NCBI GenBank assembly: GCA_963705515.1
Contig: CAVPJV010000008.1
Span: 248,001-312,000, forward strand
From: Gaiellasilicea sp963705515
Lineage (GTDB): Bacteria; Actinomycetota; Thermoleophilia; Gaiellales; Gaiellaceae
Length of the DNA stretch: 64,000 nucleotides
Reading direction: 5' to 3'
Shown: positions 1-7,465 of the stretch, one piece after another
Layout: each line of letters starts with the position of its first letter
How positions within the stretch are numbered: position 1 is the stretch's first letter
Notes under the pieces: generated by a model
The model's database searches: none
Seen by the model: only the letters and a program-made list of their open reading frames with translations
What the model was told of the DNA's origin: nothing
Translations under genes and position numbers: made by a program

Positions 1-1
1 A

Positions 2-937
2 ACGCTGATGGCCCTCTGCGGCGTCGCCACCGTCCTGCTCACAGCGGTGACGCTGCGCGGGCTGCGTGCGTCGCAGCGCCGGACGGTCGGAGCGCTGGCG
101 CTCGTCGCGACGTTCCCGCTCCTGCTCGGGTCGGTCGTGCTGACGCGGTTCGACCTCTATCCGACGGCGCTCGTTGCGGGCGCGCTTGCCGCGCTCGTGC
201 ACCGGCGCGACCGGCTCGGCTTCGGGCTCCTCGGCGCCGCCGTGGCGGTGAAGCTCTACCCCGCCGTGCTCGTCCCGGTCGCACTCGGCTACGTCTGGCG
301 CCGCCGCGGCCGGCGCGAGGCGCTCGTCTGCCTCGCGCTCTGCGCCGGGGTGATTGTCCTGGCGTACGTTCCGTTCCTCGTGCTCGCGCCGGAGGGGGTC
401 GCGCACAGCCTGGGGCGGCAGCTTTCGCGGCCGCTCCAGATCGAGAGCCTCGGCTCCGCTCTCTATCTCGCCGCCCATCACCTATTCGGGCTCGATGCCG
501 AAATGCGTTCCGGTCACGGCTCCCAGAACCTCTACGCGACGGGAACCGCGGTGACGGCTGCCGTGTTCAGCCTCGTCCAGATCGCCGTGCTCGTCTGGAT
601 CTGGCTACGGCGGCCGGTCACGAACGAGGAGCTCGTTCGCTGGGCCGCCGCCGCCCTCGTCGCGTTCGTCGCGCTCGGGAAGGTGCTCTCGCCGCAGTTC
701 CTGATCTGGCTCGTGCCGGTCGTTCCACTCGTCGCCGGTGTCCGCGGTCTGCGCGCGTCGGCGCTGCTTGCCTTCGCTCTCGTCGTGACCCAGCTCTGGT
801 TCCCCGCCCGCTACTGGGGGCTTGCGCGCGGGCTCGACCCGATTCCGTCGGCGCTCGTCCTGCTCCGCGACGTCGTCTTGGTGGTGTTGCTCGTCGTCCT
901 CGTCAGAGATCGACGCGAACCAGCTCGATCGCCGTAG
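2..937 (+). CDS. GT87/DUF2029-type membrane glycosyltransferase, 5' partial
   Basis: The reading frame is open to the window edge, so the N-terminus is missing; the first internal ATG is at 8. The protein is a chain of hydrophobic helices with an Arg-Phe-Asp-Leu-Tyr-Pro loop (RFDLYP) and a Lys-Leu-Tyr-Pro motif (AVKLYP). These are typical of GT87 (DUF2029) polyprenol-phosphate mannosyltransferases that build cell-envelope glycans. A second conserved-looking loop, GKVLSPQFLIWL, lies near the C-terminus. The last 35 bases overlap the 3' end of the convergent gene at 903-1679. Family assignment is from motif and topology; the acceptor substrate cannot be told. Confidence 0.75.
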   Translation, partial: TLMALCGVATVLLTAVTLRGLRASQRRTVGALALVATFPLLLGSVVLTRFDLYPTALVAGALAALVHRRDRLGFGLLGAAVAVKLYPAVLVPVALGYVWRRRGRREALVCLALCAGVIVLAYVPFLVLAPEGVAHSLGRQLSRPLQIESLGSALYLAAHHLFGLDAEMRSGHGSQNLYATGTAVTAAVFSLVQIAVLVWIWLRRPVTNEELVRWAAAALVAFVALGKVLSPQFLIWLVPVVPLVAGVRGLRASALLAFALVVTQLWFPARYWGLARGLDPIPSALVLLRDVVLVVLLVVLVRDRREPARSP

Positions 938-1679
938 CGCGGCCGGCCGCGTCGCAGTCGATCAGCGCGCCCTCGATCCTGATGCCGCCCTCGGCGACCT
1001 CGAAACGAACGGGCATCCCCGTGCGCATCCGGTGGATCGCCAGGTTGGCCTTCACGCCGATGACGGAGTCGTGCGGGCCCGTCATGCCGACGTCGGTGAG
1101 CGCCGCGGTGCCGCCGCGCTGGACGCGCGCGTCCGAGGTCTGGACGTGGGTATGCGTGCCGAGTACGGCCGTGACCTTCCCGTCGAGCCAGTGCGCGAGC
1201 GCGACCTTCTCGCTCGTGGCCTCGGCGTGAACGTCGACGACGATCACCTGCGCCTGCTCCGATGCCTCCGCGACGAGCTGGTCGATCAGCTCGAACATCG
1301 AGATCGCGGGGGAGAGGAAGAGCGAGCCGAGCACGTTGATCACCGCCACGAGCGTCCCGTCGGCGGCGGGCCTGACCGTGAGCCCGCGGCCCGGTGTCAG
1401 GGGCGAGAAGTTGGCGGGCCGGACCACCTGCTCGGAGGTCTGGAGGTACGGGCCGATCTCGCTCCGCCGCCAGGTGTGGTTGCCGAGCGTGATCACGTCG
1501 GCGCCGGCGGCGAGGATCCGGGCGGCGAGCTTGGGTGTGATCCCGACGCCGTCGGCTGCGTTTTCGCCGTTGACGATGCAGAACGCGGCGCCGAGCTCCT
1601 CCTTCAGCTGTGGCAGGCGCTCCTCGACGGCCCGCCTCCCTGGCGCACCGACGACATCACCGACAAAGAGGACCTTCAT
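903..1679 (-). CDS. YmdB-family metallophosphoesterase (TIGR00282)
   Basis: 258 aa, the full length of the YmdB family. It opens with MKVLFVGDVVGAPGR (metal ligand Asp), followed by NGENAADG, the TLGNHTW metal/His motif, VVDVHAEATSEK and GTHTHVQTSD, which together form the calcineurin-like dinuclear metal site. Family members hydrolyse 2',3'-cyclic nucleotides and affect RNA turnover and developmental switches in Bacillus. In many Actinobacteria the gene sits near rny; no rny is seen here. It lies 149 bases downstream of the M23-like gene on the same strand and may be cotranscribed unless the hairpin at 1760 terminates. Confidence 0.9.
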   Translation of the reverse strand: MKVLFVGDVVGAPGRRAVEERLPQLKEELGAAFCIVNGENAADGVGITPKLAARILAAGADVITLGNHTWRRSEIGPYLQTSEQVVRPANFSPLTPGRGLTVRPAADGTLVAVINVLGSLFLSPAISMFELIDQLVAEASEQAQVIVVDVHAEATSEKVALAHWLDGKVTAVLGTHTHVQTSDARVQRGGTAALTDVGMTGPHDSVIGVKANLAIHRMRTGMPVRFEVAEGGIRIEGALIDCDAAGRATAIELVRVDL

Positions 1680-1759
1680 CCGGCGCCCCCGGCCGGCTTC
1701 GCCTCACGGCCGGCGGAGCCGGCCTCCGGCGCAGCCTCGCGTCGCTCGCGGCGCTCCAG

Positions 1760-1792
1760 CCGGAAGGCCGTACCTCCGTACTGTCCTTCCGG
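1760..1792 (-). terminator. hairpin between M23-like gene and ymdB-like gene
   Basis: Arms CCGGAAGG and CCTTCCGG are perfect complements. They enclose a smaller GTAC/GTAC stem around CTCC. There is no clear U-run. It lies in the 148-base gap between two same-strand genes, so it may be an attenuator or a rho-independent-like terminator. Confidence 0.4.
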
Positions 1793-1827
1793 CCTACGCA
1801 CCACGAGCAACGCGCCAGGAACGCCGG

Positions 1828-2646
1828 CTAGCGAACCGACAGCAGCGCGGCCGGCCGCACGGACAGCGAGACGTTGCTGCCCGCGTCCTGCGTGTACCGG
1901 GCGAGCGCCTGCCGCTCGACCGAGGTGAGGTCGACGATCATGCCCACCTTCGTCACGGCCTTCTTGACGTTCGAGCCGACGGTCAGGGCGGGATCGGCGC
2001 GCAGGTGCATCATCGAGACGATCACCGACGGAGCGTCGAGCGGCCGGATGTCGATGCGGGCGCCGTAGGTCCGGTTCGAGAGCACGTAGTCGGTGATTCC
2101 GACCACGGTGCCGTCGACCGGGGAGTAGACGTCGGTGCCGGGGGCCGCGCCGACCGACAGCACCGAGGTGCCCGGGCCGCGGTCGCCGCGGAGCTGATAC
2201 CAGACCAGGCTCGTCTCGCTCGTGCCTGCGAGCTTGTGCCACACCCGGGCGATGAGGCCTGCGTTCCCCTGCCGACCGATCGGGTCGAGCTGGAGCGAGC
2301 CGTCACCGGCGTTGTGGTAGCCGATCGCCGTTACCGCGCTCTGGGAGACGGGAAGCTGGAGGTGGAGCCCGCCGGCCGTCGCGACGATCTGGCGGAGCGG
2401 CTGGCCGCCCGGCAGCACCGCCGGCGTCGCCAGCGGCTTCGTCGTCACCGGCTCCGCACTCCACGTGCCGAACGCGGTCAGAAGCAGGGTCAGCAGCAGG
2501 ACCGCCGAAAGGAGGGCGGCAAGCAGAAAGCGCGCGGCGTGCCGATCGGGCCGCCGGCGGCGCGCGCGTAGCCGCTCGATCTCCCTGCGGTGTCTCGCTC
2601 TGGACGCGCGCTGCGGCACCGCATGCCGGTTTCGGGCCGAAGCCAT
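1828..2646 (-). CDS. membrane-anchored protein with degenerate M23-like domain
   Basis: 272 aa from ATG at 2646; an in-frame ATG at 2658 is an alternative. About 40 very basic residues precede one membrane helix (about residues 41-62), then an extracytoplasmic domain. The C-terminal half has the lasso of M23/LytM proteins: GAAPGTDVYSPVDGTVVGI, then a beta-rich tail. The usual zinc ligands (HxxxD and HxH) are not obvious, so it is more likely a structural or regulatory LytM-like protein than an active endopeptidase. Its promoter region is shared with the divergent permease gene at 2707. Confidence 0.7.
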   Translation of the reverse strand: MASARNRHAVPQRASRARHRREIERLRARRRRPDRHAARFLLAALLSAVLLLTLLLTAFGTWSAEPVTTKPLATPAVLPGGQPLRQIVATAGGLHLQLPVSQSAVTAIGYHNAGDGSLQLDPIGRQGNAGLIARVWHKLAGTSETSLVWYQLRGDRGPGTSVLSVGAAPGTDVYSPVDGTVVGITDYVLSNRTYGARIDIRPLDAPSVIVSMMHLRADPALTVGSNVKKAVTKVGMIVDLTSVERQALARYTQDAGSNVSLSVRPAALLSVR

Positions 2647-2706
2647 GGGCGGCACCATAGCCGACCCTGCCGAATGCTTCCAATGGGCGGCGCTACGATC
2701 AGCACG

Positions 2707-3870
2707 ATGTCCCAGCGGCCGTCGATTCGGATTCCGCGCTGGATCCAGCTGGTCGGACTGCCGGTGCTGCTGCTGTTGGCGTGGGCGCTGGCGGGCGCGC
2801 TCGGTCACGCGATCTTCCTCTTCCTGACCGCGTCGGTGATCGCGTTCCTGCTCAACCCGCTCGTGCGGGGGCTCCAGGGGCTTCGCATTCGCCGCGGCAT
2901 TGCCGTTGCCGTGGTGTTCCTGTCGTTCGCGGCTGCGATGGTCGTGCTCATCGTCGCGCTCGTGACCGTCGTCGTCGAACAGACGCGCTCGGCGGCCGAC
3001 CGGGTCGACGCCTACCTTACGGACGAGCCCGGACGCAGCGGCGACAGCGCCTTCGACCGCGATGTCGCCGACGTGGAGACGTGGCTGCATGAGCACGGGA
3101 TCGACGTCGAGCTCCGCGACCAGGTCGACGAGTGGATCGCGGACGTCAACGTCTCCGACCTGACCCAGGAGGCGATCTCGTTCGCGGGCGGCGCGGCTTT
3201 CGGCTTCGTCCAGCTGCTCTTCTCGATCATCCTGATCGTCGTCATCGCGGTCTACATGCTGCTCGACATGCCAAAACTCGAGGCATCGATCGACCGTCGC
3301 TTCCCCCCGCACGGCGGCGATCCGCTGACACTCCGGATCGAGCGGGCGCTCGGCAGCTACGTGCGCGGTCAGGTGCTGCTCTCGACGATCATCGGCGCCA
3401 GTGCCGGGATCGGCATGTGGCTGCTCGGGGTGCTCGACCTGGTTCCGGGCGCGGACGAGTACGCGCTCCTCTTCGGTCTCTGGACGGCCGTGGTCGAGGT
3501 GATCCCGTACATCGGCCCGTGGCTCTCGGCGGTGCCGCCCGCGATCTACGCGCTGATCGTCGACCCGATCTCGTTTCTCTGGGTGGCGGCGCTGTTCATC
3601 TTCATCTACCAGGTCGAGGGCCACGTCGTCGTCCCGAAGGTGATGGGGAACGCGCTCCGGCTGCACCCGCTCCTGGTCATCTTCGGGCTGCTCGCGGGGG
3701 CGGAGCTGTACGGGATCGCGGGGGTCCTCGTCGCGCTGCCCGTGCTCGCCGCCGGGCGCGCGATCTGGGAGTTCTTCGCCGAGCGGGTGACGCTCGAGCC
3801 GTGGGACGAAGGGGCGGCTCTTCCGGTCGAGGTGGAGGTGGAGCCGCCCAGGGCCGTGAATGCCCCGTAG
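2707..3870 (+). CDS. AI-2E family transporter (PerM/TqsA-like)
   Basis: 387 aa, the usual length. The layout is that of the AI-2E exporter (UPF0118) family: three N-terminal helices, a soluble segment rich in acidic residues (about 95-185), then four to five helices with the conserved YIGPWLSAVPPAI loop and the QVEGHVVVPKVMG motif followed by HPLLVIFGLLAG. Members export small solutes or serve as Na+/H+-linked permeases; the substrate is not predictable. It starts at an ATG 60 bases from the divergent M23-like gene. It is followed by about 200 bases of leader before hemB. Confidence 0.9.
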   Translation: MSQRPSIRIPRWIQLVGLPVLLLLAWALAGALGHAIFLFLTASVIAFLLNPLVRGLQGLRIRRGIAVAVVFLSFAAAMVVLIVALVTVVVEQTRSAADRVDAYLTDEPGRSGDSAFDRDVADVETWLHEHGIDVELRDQVDEWIADVNVSDLTQEAISFAGGAAFGFVQLLFSIILIVVIAVYMLLDMPKLEASIDRRFPPHGGDPLTLRIERALGSYVRGQVLLSTIIGASAGIGMWLLGVLDLVPGADEYALLFGLWTAVVEVIPYIGPWLSAVPPAIYALIVDPISFLWVAALFIFIYQVEGHVVVPKVMGNALRLHPLLVIFGLLAGAELYGIAGVLVALPVLAAGRAIWEFFAERVTLEPWDEGAALPVEVEVEPPRAVNAP

Positions 3871-3943
3871 GGGTGATGACACTTGGCGCGGGTCGACCAT
3901 GCTGCACCCGACTGGTTCCCTGCGGCCGGAAGGCGGAACGAGA

Positions 3944-4021
3944 ATGACTGTGGCAGAGCTCAAGCGGAAGCTTCGCAACTCCCCGTACGCACCGCTCCAG
4001 GTGCGGATCCTCGGGGCGTAG
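3944..4021 (+). CDS. possible 25-aa small protein upstream of hemB
   Basis: ATG at 3944 preceded by a purine-rich GGAACGAGA; the stop TAG is at 4019-4021. The peptide reads MTVAELKRKLRNSPYA followed by PLQVRILGA. The amphipathic, basic composition and natural codon use look like a real small protein or leader peptide, but 25 codons can arise by chance. It lies in the only gap large enough to hold the hemB promoter, 57 bases before the hemB start. Confidence 0.25.
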   Translation: MTVAELKRKLRNSPYAPLQVRILGA

Positions 4022-4077
4022 CGACCTCCAGCAGACGGCGGCGACCCCCAGCGCCGCTCCCTGCGTACAGTGTCGGC

Positions 4078-5025
4078 GTGAGCGCATTCCCTGCGACACG
4101 CCTCCGGCGACTGCGCCGCACCGATGCCCTCAGGAGCCTCGTCCGCGAGACGAGGCTCGACCTCGACGACTTCGTGATGCCGCTCTTCGCCGGTCCTTCG
4201 ACGGTCCGGAACGAGCAGCTGCCGGCGATGAGCCGTCACTCCGTCGACGACCTCGTCGCCGAGGCGGGGAAGCTCGCTGCCTCGGGCGTCAAGGCGCTCC
4301 TCCTCTTCGGCGTCCCCGACGAGAAGGACGAGGAGGGCTCGGGCGCCTGGGACGAGGACGGGATCGTGCAGCGCTCGTTGCGTGCGGTCCGCGCCGAGCA
4401 CCCGGAGCTCGTGCTGATCACCGACGTCTGCCTCTGCGAGTACACCGCGCACGGCCATTGTGGTGTCATCCGCGACGGCGAGGTCGCGAACGACGAGACA
4501 CTCGAGCTGCTCGCACGGACTGCGGTCAGCCACGTCGACGCCGGCGCCGATGCCGTCGCGCCGAGCGACATGATGGACGGGCGCGTCGGCGCGATCCGGG
4601 AAGCGCTGCCGGAGACGCCGATCCTGTCCTACGCGGCCAAGTACGCCTCCGCCTTCTACGGGCCGTTCCGGGACGTCGCCGAGTCGACGCCGTCCTTCGG
4701 CGACCGGCGCGGCTACCAGATGGACCCGGCCAACGTCCGCGAGGCGCTGCGCGAGTGCGAGCTCGATCTCGCCGAGGGCGCCGACGTGCTGATGGTGAAG
4801 CCGGCGCTTCCGTATCTCGACGTGATCCGCGCCGTCCGCGAGCGCTTCGACTGCCCCGTCGCCGCCTACAACGTCTCCGGCGAGTACGCGATGGTCAAGG
4901 CGGCCGCCGCGGCAGGTCACGTCGACGAGCGCCAGGCGGCGCTCGAGTCGCTGACCGCGATCAAGCGCGCGGGAGCGGACATCGTCGTCTCCTACTGGAC
5001 AGAGAGCCTGGCGGCGTGGCTCTGA
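4078..5025 (+). CDS. hemB: delta-aminolevulinic acid dehydratase (porphobilinogen synthase)
   Basis: 315 aa from GTG at 4078. It condenses two 5-aminolevulinate molecules to porphobilinogen, the second committed step of C5-pathway heme synthesis. The zinc site is visible as Cys118, Cys120 and Cys128 in DVCLCEYTAHGHCG, so this is a Zn-dependent form. The two active-site lysines are K188 (SYAAKYASAFYGPFR) and K241 (VLMVKPALPYLD, Schiff base). The gene overlaps hemL by 10 bases, which implies translational coupling. hemA, hemC and hemD would be expected upstream but are not in this stretch. Confidence 0.97.
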   Translation: MSAFPATRLRRLRRTDALRSLVRETRLDLDDFVMPLFAGPSTVRNEQLPAMSRHSVDDLVAEAGKLAASGVKALLLFGVPDEKDEEGSGAWDEDGIVQRSLRAVRAEHPELVLITDVCLCEYTAHGHCGVIRDGEVANDETLELLARTAVSHVDAGADAVAPSDMMDGRVGAIREALPETPILSYAAKYASAFYGPFRDVAESTPSFGDRRGYQMDPANVREALRECELDLAEGADVLMVKPALPYLDVIRAVRERFDCPVAAYNVSGEYAMVKAAAAAGHVDERQAALESLTAIKRAGADIVVSYWTESLAAWL

Positions 5026-6278
5026 GGCAGCGCTCCGACCTGATCAGGCGCGCCGAGAAGCTGATCCCGGGCGGCGTCAACTCACCGGTGCGGGCCATGC
5101 GCAGCGTCGGCCTCGACGAGCCGATCTTCGTCCGCAGCGGCAGCGGCTCGACGATCGAGGACGTCGACGGCAACCGCTACGTCGACTGGGTGCTGAGCTG
5201 GGGGCCGCTGCTGTTCGGTCACGCGGACGAGGAGACGCTGGCCGCGATCGCAGAGGCGGCGCAGCGCGGCACGACGTTCGGCGCCCCGACCGAGGGAGAG
5301 GTCGAGCTGGCCGCGGAGATCGTCGACGCCGTCCCCTCGGTCGAGATGGTCCGCCTCGTCTCCTCCGGCACGGAGGCGGCAATGAGCGCGATCCGGCTGG
5401 CTCGCGGCTTCACCCGCCGCGACCGGATCATCAAGTTCGCCGGCTGCTATCACGGCCACTCCGACGGGCTCCTGGCGAGTGCCGGCTCGGGCCTGGCGAC
5501 GCTCGGCATCCCCTCCAGCCCGGGCGTCCCCACTGGCACCACCGCGGACACCGTCGTCACCACCTACAACGACCTCGACGCGACCGCGGCGGCGGTCGAG
5601 CGCTACGGCGAGGGACTGGCGGCGATCGTCGTCGAGCCGGTGGCGGGGAACATGGGCGTCGTCCCGCCGGCGCCGGGCTTCCTCGAGGCGCTGCGAGCTC
5701 TCTGCGACGCCTCCGGGGCGTTGCTGATCTTCGACGAGGTGATCACGGGCTTCCGCGTCGCCCGCGGCGGCGCCCAGGAGCGCTACGGCGTCCTCCCCGA
5801 CCTGACGATCCTCGGCAAGATCGTCGGCGGCGGGCTCCCTGCAGCTGCGTTCGGGGGTCGCGCCGACGTGATGGAGCGGCTCGCGCCGGCCGGTGACGTC
5901 TACCAGGCCGGAACGCTCTCCGGGAACCCGCTTGCGACCGCGGCCGGGACGTCCGTCCTGCGCCGGCTGCGCGATCCGGCGGTCTACGAGGAACTGGAGG
6001 CGAAGGGCGTGCGGCTGGAGGCGGGACTTGCCCCGTTCGGCCGCGTCCAGCGGGTCGGCGCGATGGCGACGCTCTTCCTCCGCGACGGCGCCGTGCGCAC
6101 GTTCGAGGACGCGAAGGCGAGCGACATCGAGCGCTACGGCGCCCTGTTCCGCCACTTGCTCGAGCACGGGATCTACATCGCCCCGTCCCAGTTCGAGTGC
6201 CTCTTCGTCTCGCTCGCCCACTCGGACGAGGACATCGACCGCACCATCGATGCCGTTGACGACTTCTTCCGCGACTGA
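5016..6278 (+). CDS. hemL: glutamate-1-semialdehyde 2,1-aminomutase
   Basis: 420 aa from GTG at 5016, inside the end of hemB. It is a PLP enzyme converting glutamate-1-semialdehyde to 5-aminolevulinate, the substrate of hemB. The signature N-terminus IPGGVNSPVRA is present. GCYHGH and the catalytic lysine K268 in ILGKIVGGGLP mark the aminotransferase class III fold, and SGTEAAMSA binds the PLP phosphate. Full length for the family. Two bases separate its stop from the GTG of the next gene, so the three genes form one unit. Confidence 0.97.
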   Translation: MALRQRSDLIRRAEKLIPGGVNSPVRAMRSVGLDEPIFVRSGSGSTIEDVDGNRYVDWVLSWGPLLFGHADEETLAAIAEAAQRGTTFGAPTEGEVELAAEIVDAVPSVEMVRLVSSGTEAAMSAIRLARGFTRRDRIIKFAGCYHGHSDGLLASAGSGLATLGIPSSPGVPTGTTADTVVTTYNDLDATAAAVERYGEGLAAIVVEPVAGNMGVVPPAPGFLEALRALCDASGALLIFDEVITGFRVARGGAQERYGVLPDLTILGKIVGGGLPAAAFGGRADVMERLAPAGDVYQAGTLSGNPLATAAGTSVLRRLRDPAVYEELEAKGVRLEAGLAPFGRVQRVGAMATLFLRDGAVRTFEDAKASDIERYGALFRHLLEHGIYIAPSQFECLFVSLAHSDEDIDRTIDAVDDFFRD

Positions 6279-6279
6279 C

Positions 6280-6714
6280 GTGTTCGAGACGATCGCGGCG
6301 GAGGCCGCGGCCGAGAGCCCGCTCTGGGGCGAGGCGCTTCGTGCCGACCCGGAGCGCGTGCCCGTCTTCGGCACGCTCGTGCCGGAGCGGTTCGGGCTCG
6401 GCGTCGAGACGATTTACGAGGGCTATCTCCTCCACTACGGCCGGCCGCGTCTCTTCGCGCCGCCGGACGAGGACGTCGCGCTGCTGCTCGGCGACTACCT
6501 CTACGCGCACGGCCTCGTCCGGATCGCCGCGACGGGAGACCTCGACGCGGTCGCCTCGCTCGCGGAGCTAATCTCGGCGTGCGCCGCCCTCCGCGCGGAG
6601 GGCGAGCCCGGCGACGGAGATGCCTGGGTCGGCTGCGTCCGCCGGCTCGGCGGCGATCCCGACGCGGCCACGGTGGCGCACGCTCTGGGTGCGCATGCCG
6701 ATCGCGTTGGTTAA
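6280..6714 (+). CDS. uncharacterised protein coupled to the heme genes
   Basis: 144 aa from GTG at 6280, directly behind hemL. I do not recognise a named family. It is soluble, probably mainly helical, with a PERFGLGVETIYEGYLLHYG segment and a DYLYAHGLVRIAATGD segment, and it ends in a VRRLGGDP-rich tail. Its position suggests a function tied to tetrapyrrole supply or simple co-regulation, but this is inference from spacing alone. The codon bias matches its neighbours. Confidence 0.75.
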   Translation: MFETIAAEAAAESPLWGEALRADPERVPVFGTLVPERFGLGVETIYEGYLLHYGRPRLFAPPDEDVALLLGDYLYAHGLVRIAATGDLDAVASLAELISACAALRAEGEPGDGDAWVGCVRRLGGDPDAATVAHALGAHADRVG

Positions 6715-6723
6715 GCTCGCGCC

Positions 6724-6870
6724 ATGATCGCCTGGCTCCTCGCCGACGCTGCCGAAGAGGGCAAGAACGTGATCACCGGCATGCTCATCGTCGGTCTGAT
6801 CTTCGTCGGCGTGATCGCCCTCGGGGAACTCTCGCGCGTGGCGCGCCGCCGCCGCGGCGGCAGCCACTAG
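6724..6870 (+). CDS. 48-aa single-pass membrane protein
   Basis: ATG at 6724, nine bases after the preceding stop. A short acidic N-terminus (MIAWLLADAAEEG) leads into one strong transmembrane helix (GMLIVGLIFVGVIALGEL). A basic tail RVARRRRGGSH suggests an N-out/C-in orientation by the positive-inside rule. No family is recognised. It is the last gene of the hemB-hemL unit before the hairpin at 6955. Confidence 0.6.
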   Translation: MIAWLLADAAEEGKNVITGMLIVGLIFVGVIALGELSRVARRRRGGSH

Positions 6871-6954
6871 CTGCTGGAAGCAGCGGTCGCCATCCAGAAC
6901 GGAGTTCGACTGGCTGGCGGGCTTGAGCCGCCCGGTGAATTCGGGGCGGCGAGG

Positions 6955-6983
6955 AGGAGGGCGTGGCATGGCCACACCCTCCT
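6955..6983. terminator. strong hairpin between convergent genes
   Basis: Arms AGGAGGGCGTGGC and GCCACACCCTCCT pair at 12 of 13 positions around an ATG loop. It sits between the end of the heme unit and the end of the convergent secreted-protein gene, so it could serve both strands. No long T-run follows, as is common at this GC content. Confidence 0.6.
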
Positions 6984-7011
6984 ACCGGGGCAGACCGGGC
7001 GATAACCGCCG

Positions 7012-7362
7012 CTAGAAATCACACCAGCTCAGCTGGCGGTAGCTTCCCAACGCGTCAGCGAAACACACGACGCGGCCGGTCTGCACGCCAACATACTTCC
7101 GCATGTTCGACCAAGTCCCAGTACCCCACGAATACTGGCGGAACTGCTGGTAATACACCGTCTGCTCGGAGTTCGCCCAGTACGAACCCTGGTAGCAGAA
7201 GTACATGATGTCCCCGCCGATCGAACTCCGCACCTCGAACTCCGACAGACAGCCAGCTGACGCCTGGGCATCGGAGCCCTGGCAGAGGGCAGCGCCAAAC
7301 ACTGCGAGCGTCAATGCCGTCAAGGTTGCGACCCTGCGAACCGTGGAGAACGTACCGATCAT
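7012..7362 (-). CDS. small secreted four-cysteine protein
   Basis: 116 aa from ATG at 7362, chosen because AGGAGG lies 7 bases upstream; a longer frame to 7416 lacks this. The first ~35 residues form a Sec signal peptide (VRRVATLTALTLAVFGAAL, ending near AQASA). The mature ~80 residues are rich in Tyr, Trp and Gln and contain four Cys (AGCLSE, YFCYQG, VVCFAD, SWCDF) that could form two disulfides. No family recognised. It is divergent from the SARP regulator, sharing a ~100-base promoter region. Confidence 0.7.
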   Translation of the reverse strand: MIGTFSTVRRVATLTALTLAVFGAALCQGSDAQASAGCLSEFEVRSSIGGDIMYFCYQGSYWANSEQTVYYQQFRQYSWGTGTWSNMRKYVGVQTGRVVCFADALGSYRQLSWCDF

Positions 7363-7465
7363 CGCTGCCTCCTCGTAAAGGGATCGTCCCATGCGATCCG
7401 ATGGGCAGAGCCTCACCCGAGTCGCTTAGAAACCAGTACGAAACGGATTAGAGTCGGCGCACCGA

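Noticed and set aside
1828..4920. 1030-codon open minus-strand frame spanning the permease and hemB genes
   Set aside because: Only its last ~272 codons encode a real protein. The rest is an Arg/Asp/His-rich shadow of the plus-strand permease and hemB, a high-GC artefact.
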